A stretch of 64,000 bases of DNA from Tieghemostelium lacteum (lineage: Eukaryota > Evosea > Eumycetozoa > Dictyosteliales > Raperosteliaceae): the NCBI GenBank assembly GCA_001606155.1, contig LODT01000028.1, forward strand, positions 1,216,735 through 1,280,734. Reading direction: 5' to 3'. The notes under the pieces are model-generated. The model was not told the DNA's origin. It made no database searches and saw only the letters and a program-made list of their open reading frames with translations. How positions within the stretch are numbered: the first letter of the stretch is position 1; each line of letters opens with the position of its first letter. Shown here piece after piece: positions 20,068-33,125 of the stretch. Position numbers and translations under genes: made by a program.

Positions 20068-23000
20068 TTAATCAAAATCATCAAAATTCTCATCTTGATC
20101 ACTATCTTGGTCTGTATATGGTTTATCAAATTCCTCATCATCTTGTGAGATTACACATTCAGAACATGCCAATTTATAGAATGGTGAAGAATAGGTAATG
20201 ATAGTGATTGGTTTAGACTGTGGTAACTTATATAGACTACTAAATGAAAACATACCGGTACCACTAATCTTTGACCAATAGGATTGTTTCAATCTGAGAA
20301 TGGTTTGTTTGAGATTTTGTTTTTGTCGCATTGGTTTAATGTCATCTTCATTTCTAATAATTTCATCAAATTTAGAGTCTTCAACATAAGGATGATCTTG
20401 TTGATTATCGTCAACGTCAACAACAATGTCATTTTCATCATCAGAGGAAGATGATGAGGAAGATGATGAATCACGAGGTAGTTTTTCATCTTCATCATCA
20501 GAGTATTCGTCAACTATATCCTGATGACTTTTTGAGAACATACTGGAGATTGGGAACACCGCACCATCACAAAATGTGTAACATACTGATTGGCTAAATG
20601 ATGGTATATATCTACCAAAACCAATAACCAACATGAATATATAGGCTAACATTACATCATAACGTTCAAATTGAATTACATAGATAAAATGAAAACTAAA
20701 TGTGAGTGTGATGATTATCCATATACATCTTTGTACACCACACACCAGATAGGTATCAGATTTTGGAACACTAGTTTTTGTAGTAACAGCCACATATTTA
20801 ATGAAATGGTATTTCACTAAACAGTATATAAACAACAATACAAACAACAGTGGGAATATTATACCATAGCAAGAAACAATCAGTACCAACAATAGAGTAT
20901 TACTATAATGTGTAGTTAAATTAACACTAGAATTAAACAAAAAATCATTTTCTTGTTGTTCTGGTTGTTTCTGATCTTTACCACCACATTTCTTGTTTTT
21001 CTTTAACAATTTAGACATTATAGTGAAAAAGTTGGTAGTGTCTATAAATGGTGTCAATATACTATAAAGTATTACAAATTGACTGTAAAAGAAACCACCA
21101 GATTTCATAAAATTTATAGGATAGAAAAATGAATTATTGGCATAATCACTAGTTGGATTCATCCTATTGTCTGCTATAAATGATAGTGTTGGTGCTACTA
21201 CAATACTTATAGCTTGTGCTACAAATGTATATATCAATGTTAAAACTTTTAAATCACTTCTAACAAATATTGATGATTTATCAAATATTTCTTTATAAAA
21301 TTAAATTATTAATATTATTGTACTTTTTAAAAACTATTGTAATGCTAATACAAACTTTTTACAAAAATAGGTATTAACTTATTAATAGTTAATATGATAC
21401 CAGCAGGTATTAATGAATAAATTAAATATACCCATATTACAACACCTGCATCTGAATGAATATCAATTGCATGCTAAAAAATATAATTATAAATAGGTTA
21501 ATATATATTGATTTATAAATAGATATATATCTATCCATACACTTGAAAATTGTTGACTAAATAATACAGCACATCCATAGGAAAATCCACCAGCTACTAG
21601 AGTTAAAACTATCATTAAAATAATTGTTGTATATTTTTTATGATAATTTGCAGGATTATGAAATTTAGTCCATAGGATATCAAAGAGTCTAGGTGCTTCG
21701 TATGCTTTCCAATCTTTGATATTCATTTCGTATTTGTAGTCTTGTGGTGGTACTGGTGAGATGGATTTAGCCCATGACCATTTCATTGGTGAGAATTGTG
21801 TTTTAAAGAGATGTGCATCTGAAACACAACTAAAGGTTATAAATGCAGTTCTACTGGATAGAATAGTTCCAACATTCTCAAGAATATTTCTAGAACTAAT
21901 CTGACGATTGACACCCTCTTCTGAATTGATTACATCTTCAATTAGGTCTGGATCACCTTTGATATCATTGACAATATCTTGATTGGAAAACTGTTTTTCT
22001 AGAATTATACTTAAACTGTATATACCTTTACTATAGCCAGTTTGAAGAAACTCTTTAAGAATCGTACAATCTATCAGTGACTTTGGAAGACCAGTTAACA
22101 TTACCGATCTCTCCGTCACCAAATGATTTTCATCGTAGGACAGGAATATCCTCTCCTCGTTAAATCTTGTATATATAAAAATATACAAGACAAACAATAA
22201 TCCCAAAGCAACTTGATAAATATACAAATACGATGACTCTGTATTCCAATTGGCTTGAGAGAATCTATATATATCATACAGGTCATTGTCACCTTTAATA
22301 GTCACAGGTAACAACAAAACAGCAGACAAAGCTGCAAATATAAAACTCTGCAGTACCAGTAAATGTTGAAATTTAAAAAACATCTTCAGAGCCTCACCCT
22401 TCTTTCTAATCAGCTCAGCCATAGGAACTTGAATACTAACCCACAAAGTTACCAAAGGTTTAGTCGAAAACTTGAAATTTACAAACCAGTATAAAGTAGT
22501 GGACAATAGAGATATCAATAAACTGATAAGCAATGCCAACCCAAACATTGCAAAGAGTACTGTTCGACTGTACACAATCTCAATGGTAAAAGGTACCAAT
22601 ACAATCTCACATGTATCAGCATCCACAAAACCAATGACATAGTCACCCTCTACACCTATAATTGTCAGTGCGCCAAAATGCACCGTTTTATCCGTTTCAT
22701 TGATTCTCGGTGTCTGATCTGAAAATATAAAATTCCTCTTACTTCCAAAAGGTCCCTTAGCAATAAATGGCTCGATATTACCATAACTCTTCAAACCTTC
22801 CACTCTTCCATATCCAATAATAGGTTGTACTGCAAAATTCTGACCTGACAATGCAGTTTTTGCAGGTTCTTTTACCAACACCAAAGTCTCTGAATTCTCA
22901 CCTTGAATCGTCAGATTGAACCCCAAAGTCTTCTTATTAAATCCAGTATTAAATGCACTCTTTTGTTTGAGATAATACAAACCAGAGTCATAGGTAGTAA

Positions 23001-23463
23001 CGCATTTAAATGTAAATGCACCGCCTCTGAGATTCTTCAGTTCGTCTGAATTTAGATCTTCTGGATTCTCATTTACAGAGGAATTGTCATTGGCATCCCA
23101 ATAGTCTTTATTAAAGTTATAATCCTCCAGGTAATGTACTCTCTTGTTTTCTAGTATATTAAAATTGTCTTTCAGAATGACCCAGGTCATCCTTGTAAAC
23201 ACTGTTCCAGGCAGCAATTGTACTATAACATCAGTCTCCATGGAAGAAACTGTCATGTTCCCTACAAACAATGTAGACCTTCTTTCAGAAGACAGTATTA
23301 TTCCATCTGTATTCTCTATATCGTTGTCAGCATTCGCCGATTCTTCCGTGCTACTACTCTCTCCAAACAACTCGTCCTCCGATCTAACACTACCAAACAC
23401 CAACAATAGTAGCACTACTAAAAACAACCAAATCGATGATGATAATAATAAATGTTTTGTCAT
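20068..23463 (-). CDS. CSC1/OSCA/TMEM63-type channel with a large N-terminal ectodomain
   Basis: Three exons (21541-23463, 21356-21473, 20068-21290), 1087 residues. The start at 23463 gives a signal peptide (KHLLLSSSIWLFLVVLLLLV, then FGSVRS). Residues ~30-310 form a luminal/extracellular domain with an Ig-like CVTTYDSGLYYLK segment. Then come a helix (VLFAMFGLALLISLLISLL), a cytosolic loop and further helices. A cytoplasmic RNA-binding-like domain reads VMLTGLPKSL...SSRTAFITF, followed by the APRLFDILWTKFHN motif typical of CSC1/TMEM63. Exons 2-3 hold the C-terminal pore helices (GVVIWVYLIYSLIPAGIIL; FVAQAISIVVAPTLSFI) and a Ser/Asp-rich tail. Family members are mechanosensitive or osmosensitive cation channels or lipid scramblases. 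The ~280-residue ectodomain is much larger than in plant OSCA. Confidence 0.83.
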
Positions 23464-24296
23464 AACTTCATCTGAATCTTGAGAACAAAGACAACACAAT
23501 TTAATTAAAAAAAAAAAAAATTTTTTAATCGAGGTCAAAAAATTCAGTTTTAACCTCAGGTTACATTTCCATTTTTATGCACCAAAAAGAACAACAATTC
23601 TAATCCTAAGTTTTCAATATATTATCTATAATCTAATAATTTATTTTCAGAGGACCCCCATCCCTCTGAATCCTCTGAAATACCATTTTCAATTAAAAAC
23701 TATTTTTACTCTTGAAACACTATAGTGACTTTCTCTAAAGTTAAAAAACCCCAGTCTTTTACAAGGGAGGGTAATATAGCACTTCATACTCTCTTTGCAT
23801 CAAAATATTTTTTCCTTTCTAGATATTTATTATGATCTTTTTCCAATGAAGGAAATTTTTACAGTACATCAGTTAAGCCCCAAAAAATATCTTTTGTCTG
23901 TCTAAAATTGAAATTGAAAATAAAAAAAAAACATTTCATTTTTAATATAAAAAAAAATTTAGTGTTTTTTTTTCATTTTTAGATTTATATTTCATTCTCT
24001 TTGACAAAACACCATTTTTATAAAATTTTCAACTTAAAAATAGGGTAAAGGGTGTTTTAGTACCTCACTCTTTTAGTATTAGAAACAATAGCAATCATCT
24101 CTTAAAAGACAAAAAACAACTACAACACTACACTACAACAGAATTTACATGCATTTTTCCCAAAAAGAGAAAAAGTGTAGTGTTTTTTAAAAAAAAAAAA
24201 CAAGTAATTTATATATATAGATAGGATAGGGTATCATTCATTATATCAACGATATTGATAGATATAAAAGTGTGATTGGTACATCTATCTAGATAA
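23464..24296. other. Divergent intergenic region between the channel gene and yakA
   Basis: About 830 bp, AT-rich, with many homopolymer runs (A at 23507-23519, T around 23965, A near 24190). It should contain both divergent promoters. No open frame or RNA signature is seen. Confidence 0.4.
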
Positions 24297-27163
24297 ATGA
24301 CTTCAGAAATACCATCAGCAAGTGATATGAGTAGCAGTAGTTCCACTACTAGCTCTTCAACAGTATCCAATGAGAGTAGTAACATCACAAATAACAATAA
24401 TAACAATATTAGTGGTAGTGGTGGTGGTAGTGGAAGAAAATCACATCAACATCATCAGAGAAATATCAGTATAGGTGGTGGAAAAATGAAAGCTGTGTTG
24501 GTTGACCATTCATTTTCATATCTTACACCAGAATACAAATCCATCAATAAAATAGTCACTACTGCTAGTAGTAACACTAATTTATCATCATCATCTTCGA
24601 ATAATTTCAATAATAATAATACAAAACATAGTGGTGTAAGTATTCTGAAATTCACAAAATTTAATATAAAGATGATATCATACTTACTCTAATTTTTTTA
24701 TTATTACAAAATCACCACTCTCACACACAACACACATATATACATACTATACAGCCTATAATACGAAGTACTAGAGATCTTTTACAATTATATAAACATT
24801 GTAATCCAAATTTTAGTTATTTGTCATCACTTAATCCAAAGAGAGTCTTAACACATCCATCAGATCCAGTTTCAAATGATAATTTTGATAATGTGAATTC
24901 AGATTACATTGTCTATGTTAATGATATCATTGGAAGTAACTTTAAACAGAGATACAAGGTATTAGATTCACTAGGTCAAGGTACATTTGGACAGGTTGTA
25001 AAATGCAAGAATTGTGATACCAATGAACTGGTGGCTGTTAAGATTCTAAAAAACAAATCAGCATATTTCCAACAAGGATTATTAGAAATTAAAATGTTAG
25101 AGATGGTATGTAATATTAATTCTATTGTAATATATAATGATGAGGATACTAATATATATCTTGTTGTTGTATATAGTTAAATAATCAATATGATTCAGAG
25201 GATAAAAATCACATTTTAAGACTTTTAGATTCATTTATTCACAAAAAGCATTTGTGTATTGTATTTGAATTGCTTAGTGTTAATCTATATGAATTGATTA
25301 AACAGAATACATTTAAAGGATTATCAACTAATCTGATAAAGGTATTTCTTATTCAGATACTAGATGCACTGATTGTCTTATCTAAAGCAAATATAATACA
25401 TTGTGATTTAAAACCTGAAAATATACTATTACAAAAGTTTGTGTTTTGAAAGAATGATGATTAGTAGGACATAAGAAACATACTAATATATATAATATTA
25501 TAATATAGTGTCAATTCACCGGCAATTAAAATTATAGATTTTGGATCAGCATGTTTTGAGAATCAGACTACATATAATTACATTCAGTCGAGACATTATA
25601 GATCACCAGAGGTACTTATTGGTACAAAGTATGGTTCTTCAATTGATATGTGGTCACTAGGTTGTATATCTGCTGAACTATTTTTAGGGTTACCTCTGTT
25701 TCCAGGTAACTCTGAATATAATCAAATTTCTAGGATAATAGAGATGAGAGGTAACTTTTCAAATGAACTTTTAGAAAAGGGTAAATACAATTTAAAATAT
25801 TTCAATAAGACTATAAGCGATAAGGATGGTTCAGTATCCTATACTTTAAAACCAGATTACCAATTTCAAAAGGTTTGTATAATGGTAATGATATTATCAT
25901 TATAAATTAAAAGTAGAGTAGGCCTAGTATTAATATACCATGTCTTTATGTTTAGGATACAAATATAACATTACAACCTTCAAAGAAATATTTTAATTAT
26001 AAGACATTACATGAGATAATTCAGAATTACGCATTCAAGAAGAATATCTCTCCACAAGAAATGGAAAAAGAGAAACATAATAGAATGATATTTACTGATT
26101 TTGTTAATGGTTTGTTACAGTTAGACCCAAATGAGAGGTGGTCACCTATGCAAGCTAAAGAACATCCATTTATCACTGGCCACCCCTTTACTGGAGAATT
26201 TAAACCTGATCCTGCTAAAAAGGTGCCATATCCATCTACAGCTCCAAAAGCTATACCACATTTATCTTTTAATCAATTACAATCTCATCATCAATTACAA
26301 TTCCAACAACAACAACAGCAGCAACAACAGTATTCCAATCCATCGACACCTGTAATGATTGGTAGTAATGGTAGTAGTTTTGGAAAGAACAAGTCATTTG
26401 CATTACCACCTTTTAAACAACCATTTTCTGAACAATATAGCAGTTATTCAGAATCCTATTCTCCGAGAGGACTCTATCTACCCAACTCTTTTACATCTAA
26501 TCCCCAAACACCATCATCCCATTTAGCACTAGGCCAATCTCCTTCATTGTTTGGTAATATTTATCCTATTTATAATCAACCTTCCAATTCGAATCCAGGT
26601 AGTTATGTTTATTCGAATCAACAACAACAACAACAACAGCAACTACAACAGCCAAATAACAATAATCAAAATAATATTATAGTTCAAAACAAAAATATTA
26701 ATAATAATGGTAACAGAAGAGGAAGATCTAAAAGTGAACAGAATAGTGACCCAAATAATATAAATAATAATCATAGTCACCATTTAGCATCATCAGAGGG
26801 TATGGATTTACCTTCATTTTTATTACAGGATAATAGTAATCAAATGAATGGTAACAATAATAATAATTATGGTGGTGATGATGGAAATATTAGTGGTAAT
26901 AATAGTACTTTAAATCCAAAAGCACCACATTACTCTCCACTACAGAGAAAGAGATCACAATCTGGGCTACCTTCAGTTCAAGATTCAAATTCATTTAATT
27001 ATCAACAACAACAACAACAGCAACAGCAACAGCAATATCCACCAAGAAATATGCACATTGATCATTGGAATAGATTTAGATCACACAGTTATGGTGAACA
27101 ACAATTTCAACAAATTCGACAAAATCAACAACCCCAACAATATAGCCAATATCTTCATTTACC

Positions 27164-27201
<38 letters not shown>

Positions 27202-28389
27202 ATCAACCACCACTACCATTACAAAATAAACAACAAGTGCCTCCACCACAACAACCTCAACAAACTCAAATTCCATATGATTCACCACCATCTCATATGT
27301 CATCACCAGGACCTAATTCTCCACAATTTATACCACCATTGACACCACAAATGGCAAATTTGTCTACACAGGATCCTATTAGTCCTGTGTTAATGTCAGA
27401 TACCTCATCAATGAATTGGAATAACCCATCACCATCTGAAGAACTACTATTCCAATTTGAACCAACTCCACAATTGACATCACAGAATAATAAATCTAGT
27501 CCAATCAGTTCTCAAAAGAGTATTCCACCATTCCCAACACTACCATTCTCCAATACACAAATGGAAGATATAAATTCAAATTTCAGCAGCTTACATTTCT
27601 CTGAACACATTTATCAGCAACAGCAACAGCAACAACAACAACAGCAGCATCTCAACTCATTTGGAATGCCAACACAATTCTCAATACCCAATGATTTGTA
27701 CCACGAAGATAATTTCCTAGGATTCAGTCCATACACTCACCCTAATGACTATAGACCTGGTGGTAATGGAAATCTCTATCAATCACCAACCACACAAAAT
27801 CAACATTTTAAACAATCACCAACCAAACACAGCCATTCAAACTCTAATTTGAATTTATCTGGAAATGCAATTTCAGTGACAACCCACCCTTATTCTCTGA
27901 GTGCACCATCAAAACAACAAACTACTAATCAATTGCATTCAAGTCAACCTCTTCCACCACCTCCACAACAACAGCAACAACAAATTCAAATACCACAACA
28001 ACCACAGCAAACTCAACCATATATTCAAAATTCTCCACCACAAAGTACCAAACCTTTTAAAAATCGACCAAGAAATGATGCGTTCTCTAGAATTTCACCA
28101 CCCAATCTAAGATATTATCCACCCCAACAACAACCTCAAAATTATAATCCCCCTAATTCTCAGCAAATATTACCAAACCAATCTCCAATTTTAAATTCAT
28201 CTTACTCTAATGATTTGATGAATCAAAATCCATTAAATTATTCATCTGAGGATGTACCAAGATACCATCAACCACCTCTACCTCAACCACCTTACCTTAA
28301 ACAACAACCACAACAAATACATCCACACCAACAACAATTACAACAACACATACAACAACAAATACAACAACAACAACAACAACAACAGC

Positions 28390-28423
<34 letters not shown>

Positions 28424-28446
28424 GCAACAACAACAACAACAACAGC

Positions 28447-28477
<31 letters not shown>

Positions 28478-28517
28478 TAGAAAATATTTAATTGGTACAT
28501 ATAGAGAACCATCTTAA
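24297..28517 (+). CDS. yakA: YakA, DYRK/Yak1-family protein kinase
   Basis: Five exons: 24297-24635, 24755-25105, 25177-25436, 25509-25872 and 25956-28517, giving 1291 residues. After a Ser/Asn-rich leader comes a DYRK-type kinase domain: Gly loop LGQGTFGQVVK, Lys in VAVKIL, catalytic loop HCDLKPENILL (HCD for HRD, usual in DYRK), IIDFGSACF as DFG, and YNYIQSRHYRSPEV as the activation loop with the autophosphorylated Tyr position. The C-terminal half is ~750 residues of low complexity with several Gln tracts, the longest about 45 residues, ending HRKYLIGTYREPS. In Dictyostelium YakA drives the growth-to-development switch by relieving repression of pkaC translation on starvation. It thus belongs to the same cAMP/PKA pathway as AcrA at the right edge, though they are not linked in an operon sense. 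Confidence 0.95.
28367..28477 (+). repeat. CAA/CAG microsatellite encoding the yakA C-terminal poly-Gln tract
   Basis: A nearly pure (CAA)n array with scattered CAG interruptions inside the yakA coding region, giving about 35-45 uninterrupted Gln. The interruptions may limit slippage. Shorter tracts of the same kind lie at about 26300-26330, 26620-26650, 27003-27035, 27164-27200 and 27615-27650. Confidence 0.9.
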
Positions 28518-28646
28518 TAAAACAGAACTTAATATATTTTTTTAAAGATATGTAAATTTAATTTATATATTTAAATTATCCAAAAAAAAATTATATGATA
28601 TCTGGTGGAATTAATATTTAAAATATATAAACTCTATAAATATAGA

Positions 28647-29775
28647 TTACTTTATTGTATCTATAGATATAGAATTATCTTCAGATTCCAAAATTTTATA
28701 ATCGTTTTTAAGATTAGTTTTCTTTATACCCTGTGTGAGAACTGATTGTAATTTATCAGCAAAAGAAGATTTTGAGCTTATTGATAAGTTTGATACTGAA
28801 CTAGCATCTTCTGTAAATATTTCATCCATTGATAAAGATGAAGGTAACTCTTGGTCAGATGAAGAAGAATGGGTTTGTTCCTCTTCCAAAAATGGTAAAT
28901 CAAAACCTTTTTCCAAATCCATCTGCTCATTGAGTTCTTGTGATTCCATAGCAGATTTCAAAGTTCGCTTGGTTACAATTGTAATAACCACTATAATTAA
29001 TGCTGTAAATATAGTTGCTAATGAAATGAACATTAGCTCATTACTATTTTCATCAGTGTTGGCATTGTCTCCACTGTAAATATCTGTCAATGATCTCATA
29101 AGAGATCCCATATATGTATAAGCAACTGTACAAGGTATCAGGCCAGCTGTTGTAGCTAGCCAATATTTTGAAAAAGTAATTTTGGTTGCACCAAATAAAT
29201 AATTACAAATACCTATAATATCATGTTATACATGTGTAATTTTAAGTTAGAATTTCTTGTTTTACCAGGAATAATACTGTTTTTTTGTAAAAATGTTATG
29301 AGTTGGTGAAGGGGAATAATAACCTACCAAATGGTATTACAGGTGATAATCTTAATAAAAATATAATTAAAAAACCATTTTTAGCTACTGCTATATCGAT
29401 TTGACTATAGGTTTTGTTGGATTTCATTTTTTGCTCAGCCCACTCTCTTGTCAGTGTTCTTGAGATTATAAATGAAAATATAGCTCCCAAGTCACATCCC
29501 AAAACAGTTGAAATAGATCCTATAACAGGACCAAATAGAAAACCAGCTGCCAAGTTTATAGGAGTGCCTGGGAAGCAAAATACAAGTGATATTGCATATA
29601 TAAGTGTAACCAATACAACTCCCCAACCTTCAGGTATATCTGAAATCCATTTCATAAACCTTAACGTCACTATTTGAATCGGGGAGTTGGGTACCAACAT
29701 TAATATAAACAGTATTAAAATGCATAAACTTAAAGCTATAACTCCTATAACTTTAATTAAACTTTTCCTATCCAT
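28647..29775 (-). CDS. TMEM64/TVP38-like VTT (SNARE-associated Golgi / DedA) membrane protein
   Basis: Two exons (29328-29775 and 28647-29212), 337 residues. The junction falls in a Gly codon (VIPFG/ICNYLFG). It starts MDRKSLIKVIGVIALS, with an N-terminal helix, then the VTT core: LVFCFPGTPINLAAGFLFGP is the conserved F-x-x-P-G-x-x-x-x-x-x-x-G-x-x-x-G block, and FLLRLSPVIPFGICNYLFGA is the second hallmark (R-x-x-P-x-x-P-x-x-x-x-N). These re-entrant loops are typical of TMEM64, TMEM41/VMP1 and bacterial DedA. A last helix (LATIFTALIIVVITIVT) precedes a ~100-residue acidic, Ser-rich cytosolic tail. Relatives act in ER/Golgi lipid scrambling and autophagy; TMEM64-like placement is inferred. It is tail-to-tail with yakA. 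Confidence 0.88.
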
Positions 29776-30706
29776 AATTTATATATCACTCTGTCTCTCT
29801 GTTCTCTCTACTCTCTATATATAGTAAGATTGTTTGATTATATAAACTGTAATTTTATAATATTTTTTTTAAATATATATATATAAATAATTTAGAGGTG
29901 GTATTGGTGAAAAAAGTAATAAATAGGTGGTTTGAAAAAAATTTTAAAATTTTAAAGTGAGAGAAGTTGGTGGTATGAAGGGGGAATTGTTAAATATATA
30001 ATTGTGTGAAATCAAAGTGTCAGAAATAATATTTTCAATTGAAATAGAATCACAATATCATGGAAAAATAAATAGAAGGAATTTGCAGAAAGAATCCACC
30101 GTTAGATAGGGTTATATAAATGAATGTAAAAAAAAAAAAAAAAAAAAATAAAATTAAATTTTAGTTGCAAACTCATGACATTTCTATTGCGAATAATGAT
30201 GAGATAATGTAAAAATAAAAAAAATATTTAATTTGATGATCATAAATACAATGATTAATTTTGTAATCGTTACAATACATGAGTCCAATCTAGATGAACC
30301 CTAAACAAAAGATTATTGCTTGGAAATCATTTTAAAGAAAATTTTTAAAAACATTAAAGAAACATAATGATATTATTTAATTTCAATTCATCATGACGTA
30401 TTAATAAATAATTCTATAGAGTATTACACCTCATAAAATAGAAATAAAATAAGTACTTTCTTTTTTATTTTTTAAAAAACTTAAAAAAAAGAGGGAATAA
30501 AGTGATTTTTTTTGCTTTTACAAAAAATTTCTTTTTTGATTGTTTTGGCAACGAGATAATATCTACTGACTATTTATTTAAATAGGATCAAGAAATTAAA
30601 AAGATTAAATTACTACTATTAAATAAAAATTTCTTTTAGTTCATTTCATATTGAACATTAGATAGATACACCACTATATATATATTATATAAATTATAAA
30701 GATCAG
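29776..30706. other. Gene-free AT-rich interval
   Basis: About 930 bp between divergent genes. It contains a pure A run (about 30128-30148) and T/A-rich tracts near 30460-30530. I see no coding or RNA feature. Confidence 0.45.
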
Positions 30707-31030
30707 ATGATTAAACAAAAAACAGTAGAAGCATTTCTATTTGAAATCAGTGATACAGAAAATCATAGTACAAAATTTCTTTATTTCGAACCATCAGAAA
30801 ACTCTTTAAAAGTTTTACCAGACAATTATAAAAAACAAGCTGAAGAAATTTTTAAATTCAGGCCATGGGGAGATTCAACAGTGCGCTCTTTTTTATCTTT
30901 GGAAGACGTTCAAAAATATATAAATTCATATCCAAATCATAAAAATTTCAATAATCCAACTATTTTAAACTATTCTAAAAGTGATGTAAAATTTTGGGTG
31001 CGATACACCAATGGAATGATTGTTCTATGA
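30707..31030 (+). CDS. Small unrecognised protein (107 aa)
   Basis: Single-exon frame, 107 residues, starting MIKQKTVEAFLFEISDTEN. Composition is balanced and globular-looking, with no low complexity, signal peptide or membrane helix. It has many aromatics in the second half (FRPWGDSTVRSFLSLEDVQ; VKFWVRYTNGMIVL). The codon pattern and an AT-rich leader before ATG support a real gene. The next gene begins about 340 bp downstream on the same strand. I do not recognise any domain. Confidence 0.6.
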   Translation: MIKQKTVEAFLFEISDTENHSTKFLYFEPSENSLKVLPDNYKKQAEEIFKFRPWGDSTVRSFLSLEDVQKYINSYPNHKNFNNPTILNYSKSDVKFWVRYTNGMIVL

Positions 31031-31371
31031 CCATAAAAATAAATTAAAAATACAATGTATATTATTTCAATCAAATGCACACTGAAATATTCCTAATTTA
31101 ATATTATAGATCTATAGATTTTACATGCATGTAAAATTACCAGATGAACAAGTAAACAAAGTTATTATTGGGTAGCTTGTAAGATAGAATTTTAACAAGC
31201 TACATTTTATAGAAATAATGGTGACCATTTCAAGAATTCTCTAGTTGATATTGGTTCACTATACACTGTGAAGTTAGTGCTGTTTATCTGGTCCTTACAA
31301 TAAATTGGCAATAACGTTATCACTAATTAACACATTGATGGTTTTTTATTTTTTTTTTAATAATAGTTTCA
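31031..31371. other. Intergenic region between the two small unknown genes
   Basis: About 340 bp with an imperfect inverted repeat around 31114-31136 (ttttacatgcatgtaaaa palindrome). A T/A run lies just before the next start. Nothing else is recognised. Confidence 0.4.
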
Positions 31372-31902
31372 ATGTCTATTGAACAAAGAGTAAAACAATT
31401 TTATGATGAAGCTGTAAAAATAAATAATAATACATTACCTATAACAAAGGCGAATAAAGAAATTACAACATTAAGAAAGTTTATACATAATAATCAAAAT
31501 TTTAATTTTCATGGTTAGTTATGATGATTATACACTACTACCACTAGGGTGTACTATTTGATTATTAATAAAATATTTTCAAATAAAGAAAGAGAAAAAG
31601 CAAAGATATTCTCAACTATAGAAATATACTTTTCGATTTGTAATAGAAAGAATAAAGTTGGAGGTGATAATGAAAAATCTACACTTTCAGCACAAAATCT
31701 CATTGAAGATTCACTAAAAGTACCACTATTTACAACTAAACAAAAAAAGACAATGTTAAAGTGGTATGAAGAAGAGATTCTTCCCCCAAATGTAGATTCA
31801 CTGAAACAACAAGAAAAGAAAAACCAACAAAAGAAATATTATGAGGATTCAGATAATGAAGATCCATATGAATACGATGAAGAGGAGGAAGAAGAAGAAT
31901 AA
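31372..31902 (+). CDS. Unrecognised 151-aa protein with acidic C-terminal tail
   Basis: Two exons, 31372-31513 and 31589-31902, with a GTTAGT...AAATAAAG intron; this join keeps frame whereas the nearer ACTAG acceptor does not. The protein starts MSIEQRVKQFYDEAVKINNN and is helical and basic (TKANKEITTLRKFIHNNQNF). A compact region follows (IFSTIEIYFSICNRKNK; LIEDSLKVPLFTTKQKKTML), then a charged tail YYEDSDNEDPYEYDEEEEEE. Such acidic tails are common on nuclear proteins. No domain is identified. It converges on the carrier gene with only about 30 bp between stop codons, so their 3' UTRs overlap or abut. Confidence 0.6.
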
Positions 31903-31931
31903 TAGTGTATATCTATAGATGAAATAAATAT

Positions 31932-32959
31932 TTATTTCTTATCTTTAAATAATTCTAGTGCACCTTCATAACATAGGAAATTAATACTAACTGTTGGTAT
32001 CACCTTTAAATAGGCTGGTTTAATTCCACTATACAATGCCAATACACCTTCGTTTCTAATAATTTTAATAATGGCATCTAGAAAATTTCTATATTTAACA
32101 GTATTTTGATAGTGATTTTGTAACATTATTCTTCTTTTTACAACATCTAATGGATATAAAACTATAGATATGTTAACAATATATTAGTATACACAAAGTC
32201 TAAATTTAGGGTAACTATTAATAGCATACTTGTCATTGACATTGTACCAGCAAGGGCACCATAAATAGAAGATAAATAAAATGGAGGATTGTGAATAAAG
32301 AGTGATGTCTTTTCTTTAATAATTTCATAAAATGTAAAATTTAGTGCTGCAAATGGTGCTATATTGAGGATACCCGCTGATAAACCTCTAAAGAAACCTA
32401 AAAATCCATCTTCTCTGTATATTAATTTGGTATTTGATAATATCTTTGATCGATTCCAAAGTGAGTTATTTGATAGTGGTTGATGTGTGTTATTGTGCGT
32501 TTCAATTTGTATGGATAATCTAGTTTTTATGACTTCTAGTGGATAGGTAAAGACAACTGATGTAACACCAGCACTAGCACCAGCCCATATTTTATTGGGT
32601 ATTGATACATTTCCATTCTGATCAGCAGTCATTTTCTTATAGGCCTCATAGGTATAGAATCTGATGGCTGATTGTGGTGCTGCTTTTAAGACATTGGTAC
32701 CATTTCCTTTAAATAGACCTTTAAAACCTTCTTCTTTTAGAATAGTCTTAAATGCCGGTATAATTTTATTGTATTTAGTTCCATTGTCTAATAAAGGTTC
32801 AATTTGGTTGAGTATCTTTATTCTCTCTAACGGTGCTGTAAGCGTTCTAGATAGTACTCCTGCAATTGCACCTGAATATAAATGATTACTATTAAATACC
32901 ACTTTCTTCATTGGTTCCATAGGTTTTGGTGTAGATGTTACTGAATTTTGATTACTCAT
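31932..32959 (-). CDS. Mitochondrial carrier family protein
   Basis: Two exons (32230-32959 and 31932-32161), 319 residues. It has three tandem ~100-residue repeats, each with the carrier signature: PLERIK, PLEVIKTR and PLDVVKRR (P-x-D/E-x-x-K/R). Each is followed by the G-x-x-x-L/F-(Y/F/K)-(K/R)-G motif: GFKGLFKGNG, GFLGFFRGLS and GVLALYSGIK. Six transmembrane helices fit the inner mitochondrial membrane. The first repeat (GAIAGVLSRTLTAPLERIKI) resembles the CoA/ADP or ATP-Mg/Pi carrier branch rather than ADP/ATP exchangers (no RRRMMM). No EF hands are present, so it is not a Ca-regulated SCaMC. The start at 32959 (MSNQNSV) is chosen; an in-frame ATG seven codons upstream is possible. Substrate is unknown. 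Confidence 0.9.
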
Positions 32960-33125
32960 TTTCACCTCAAACCTTAACACACCTCCTCTAGTTCTACCTT
33001 TTTGTAAAAAAAAATTAAATCAAAATATAAGTGTGGGGTGAAGAACAGAATGAGGATTTCAAAGTCCTTCTAAAAAACTAAAACTAAAAAAGAAATAATA
33101 TTTAGATTCTATTTAAATTAAAACT

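Noticed and set aside
23461-23538. Upstream N-terminal extension of the channel (MTSIKKFFFF...)
   Set aside because: The extension is encoded by an A/T homopolymer leader; starting at 23463 gives a proper signal peptide.
27164-28477. Possible CRISPR-like or satellite array
   Set aside because: The repeats are trinucleotide CAA/CAG coding tracts inside yakA, with no spacer structure.
28297-28512. Minus-strand poly-Val open frame
   Set aside because: It is the complement of the yakA CAA/CAG repeat and has no independent coding signal.
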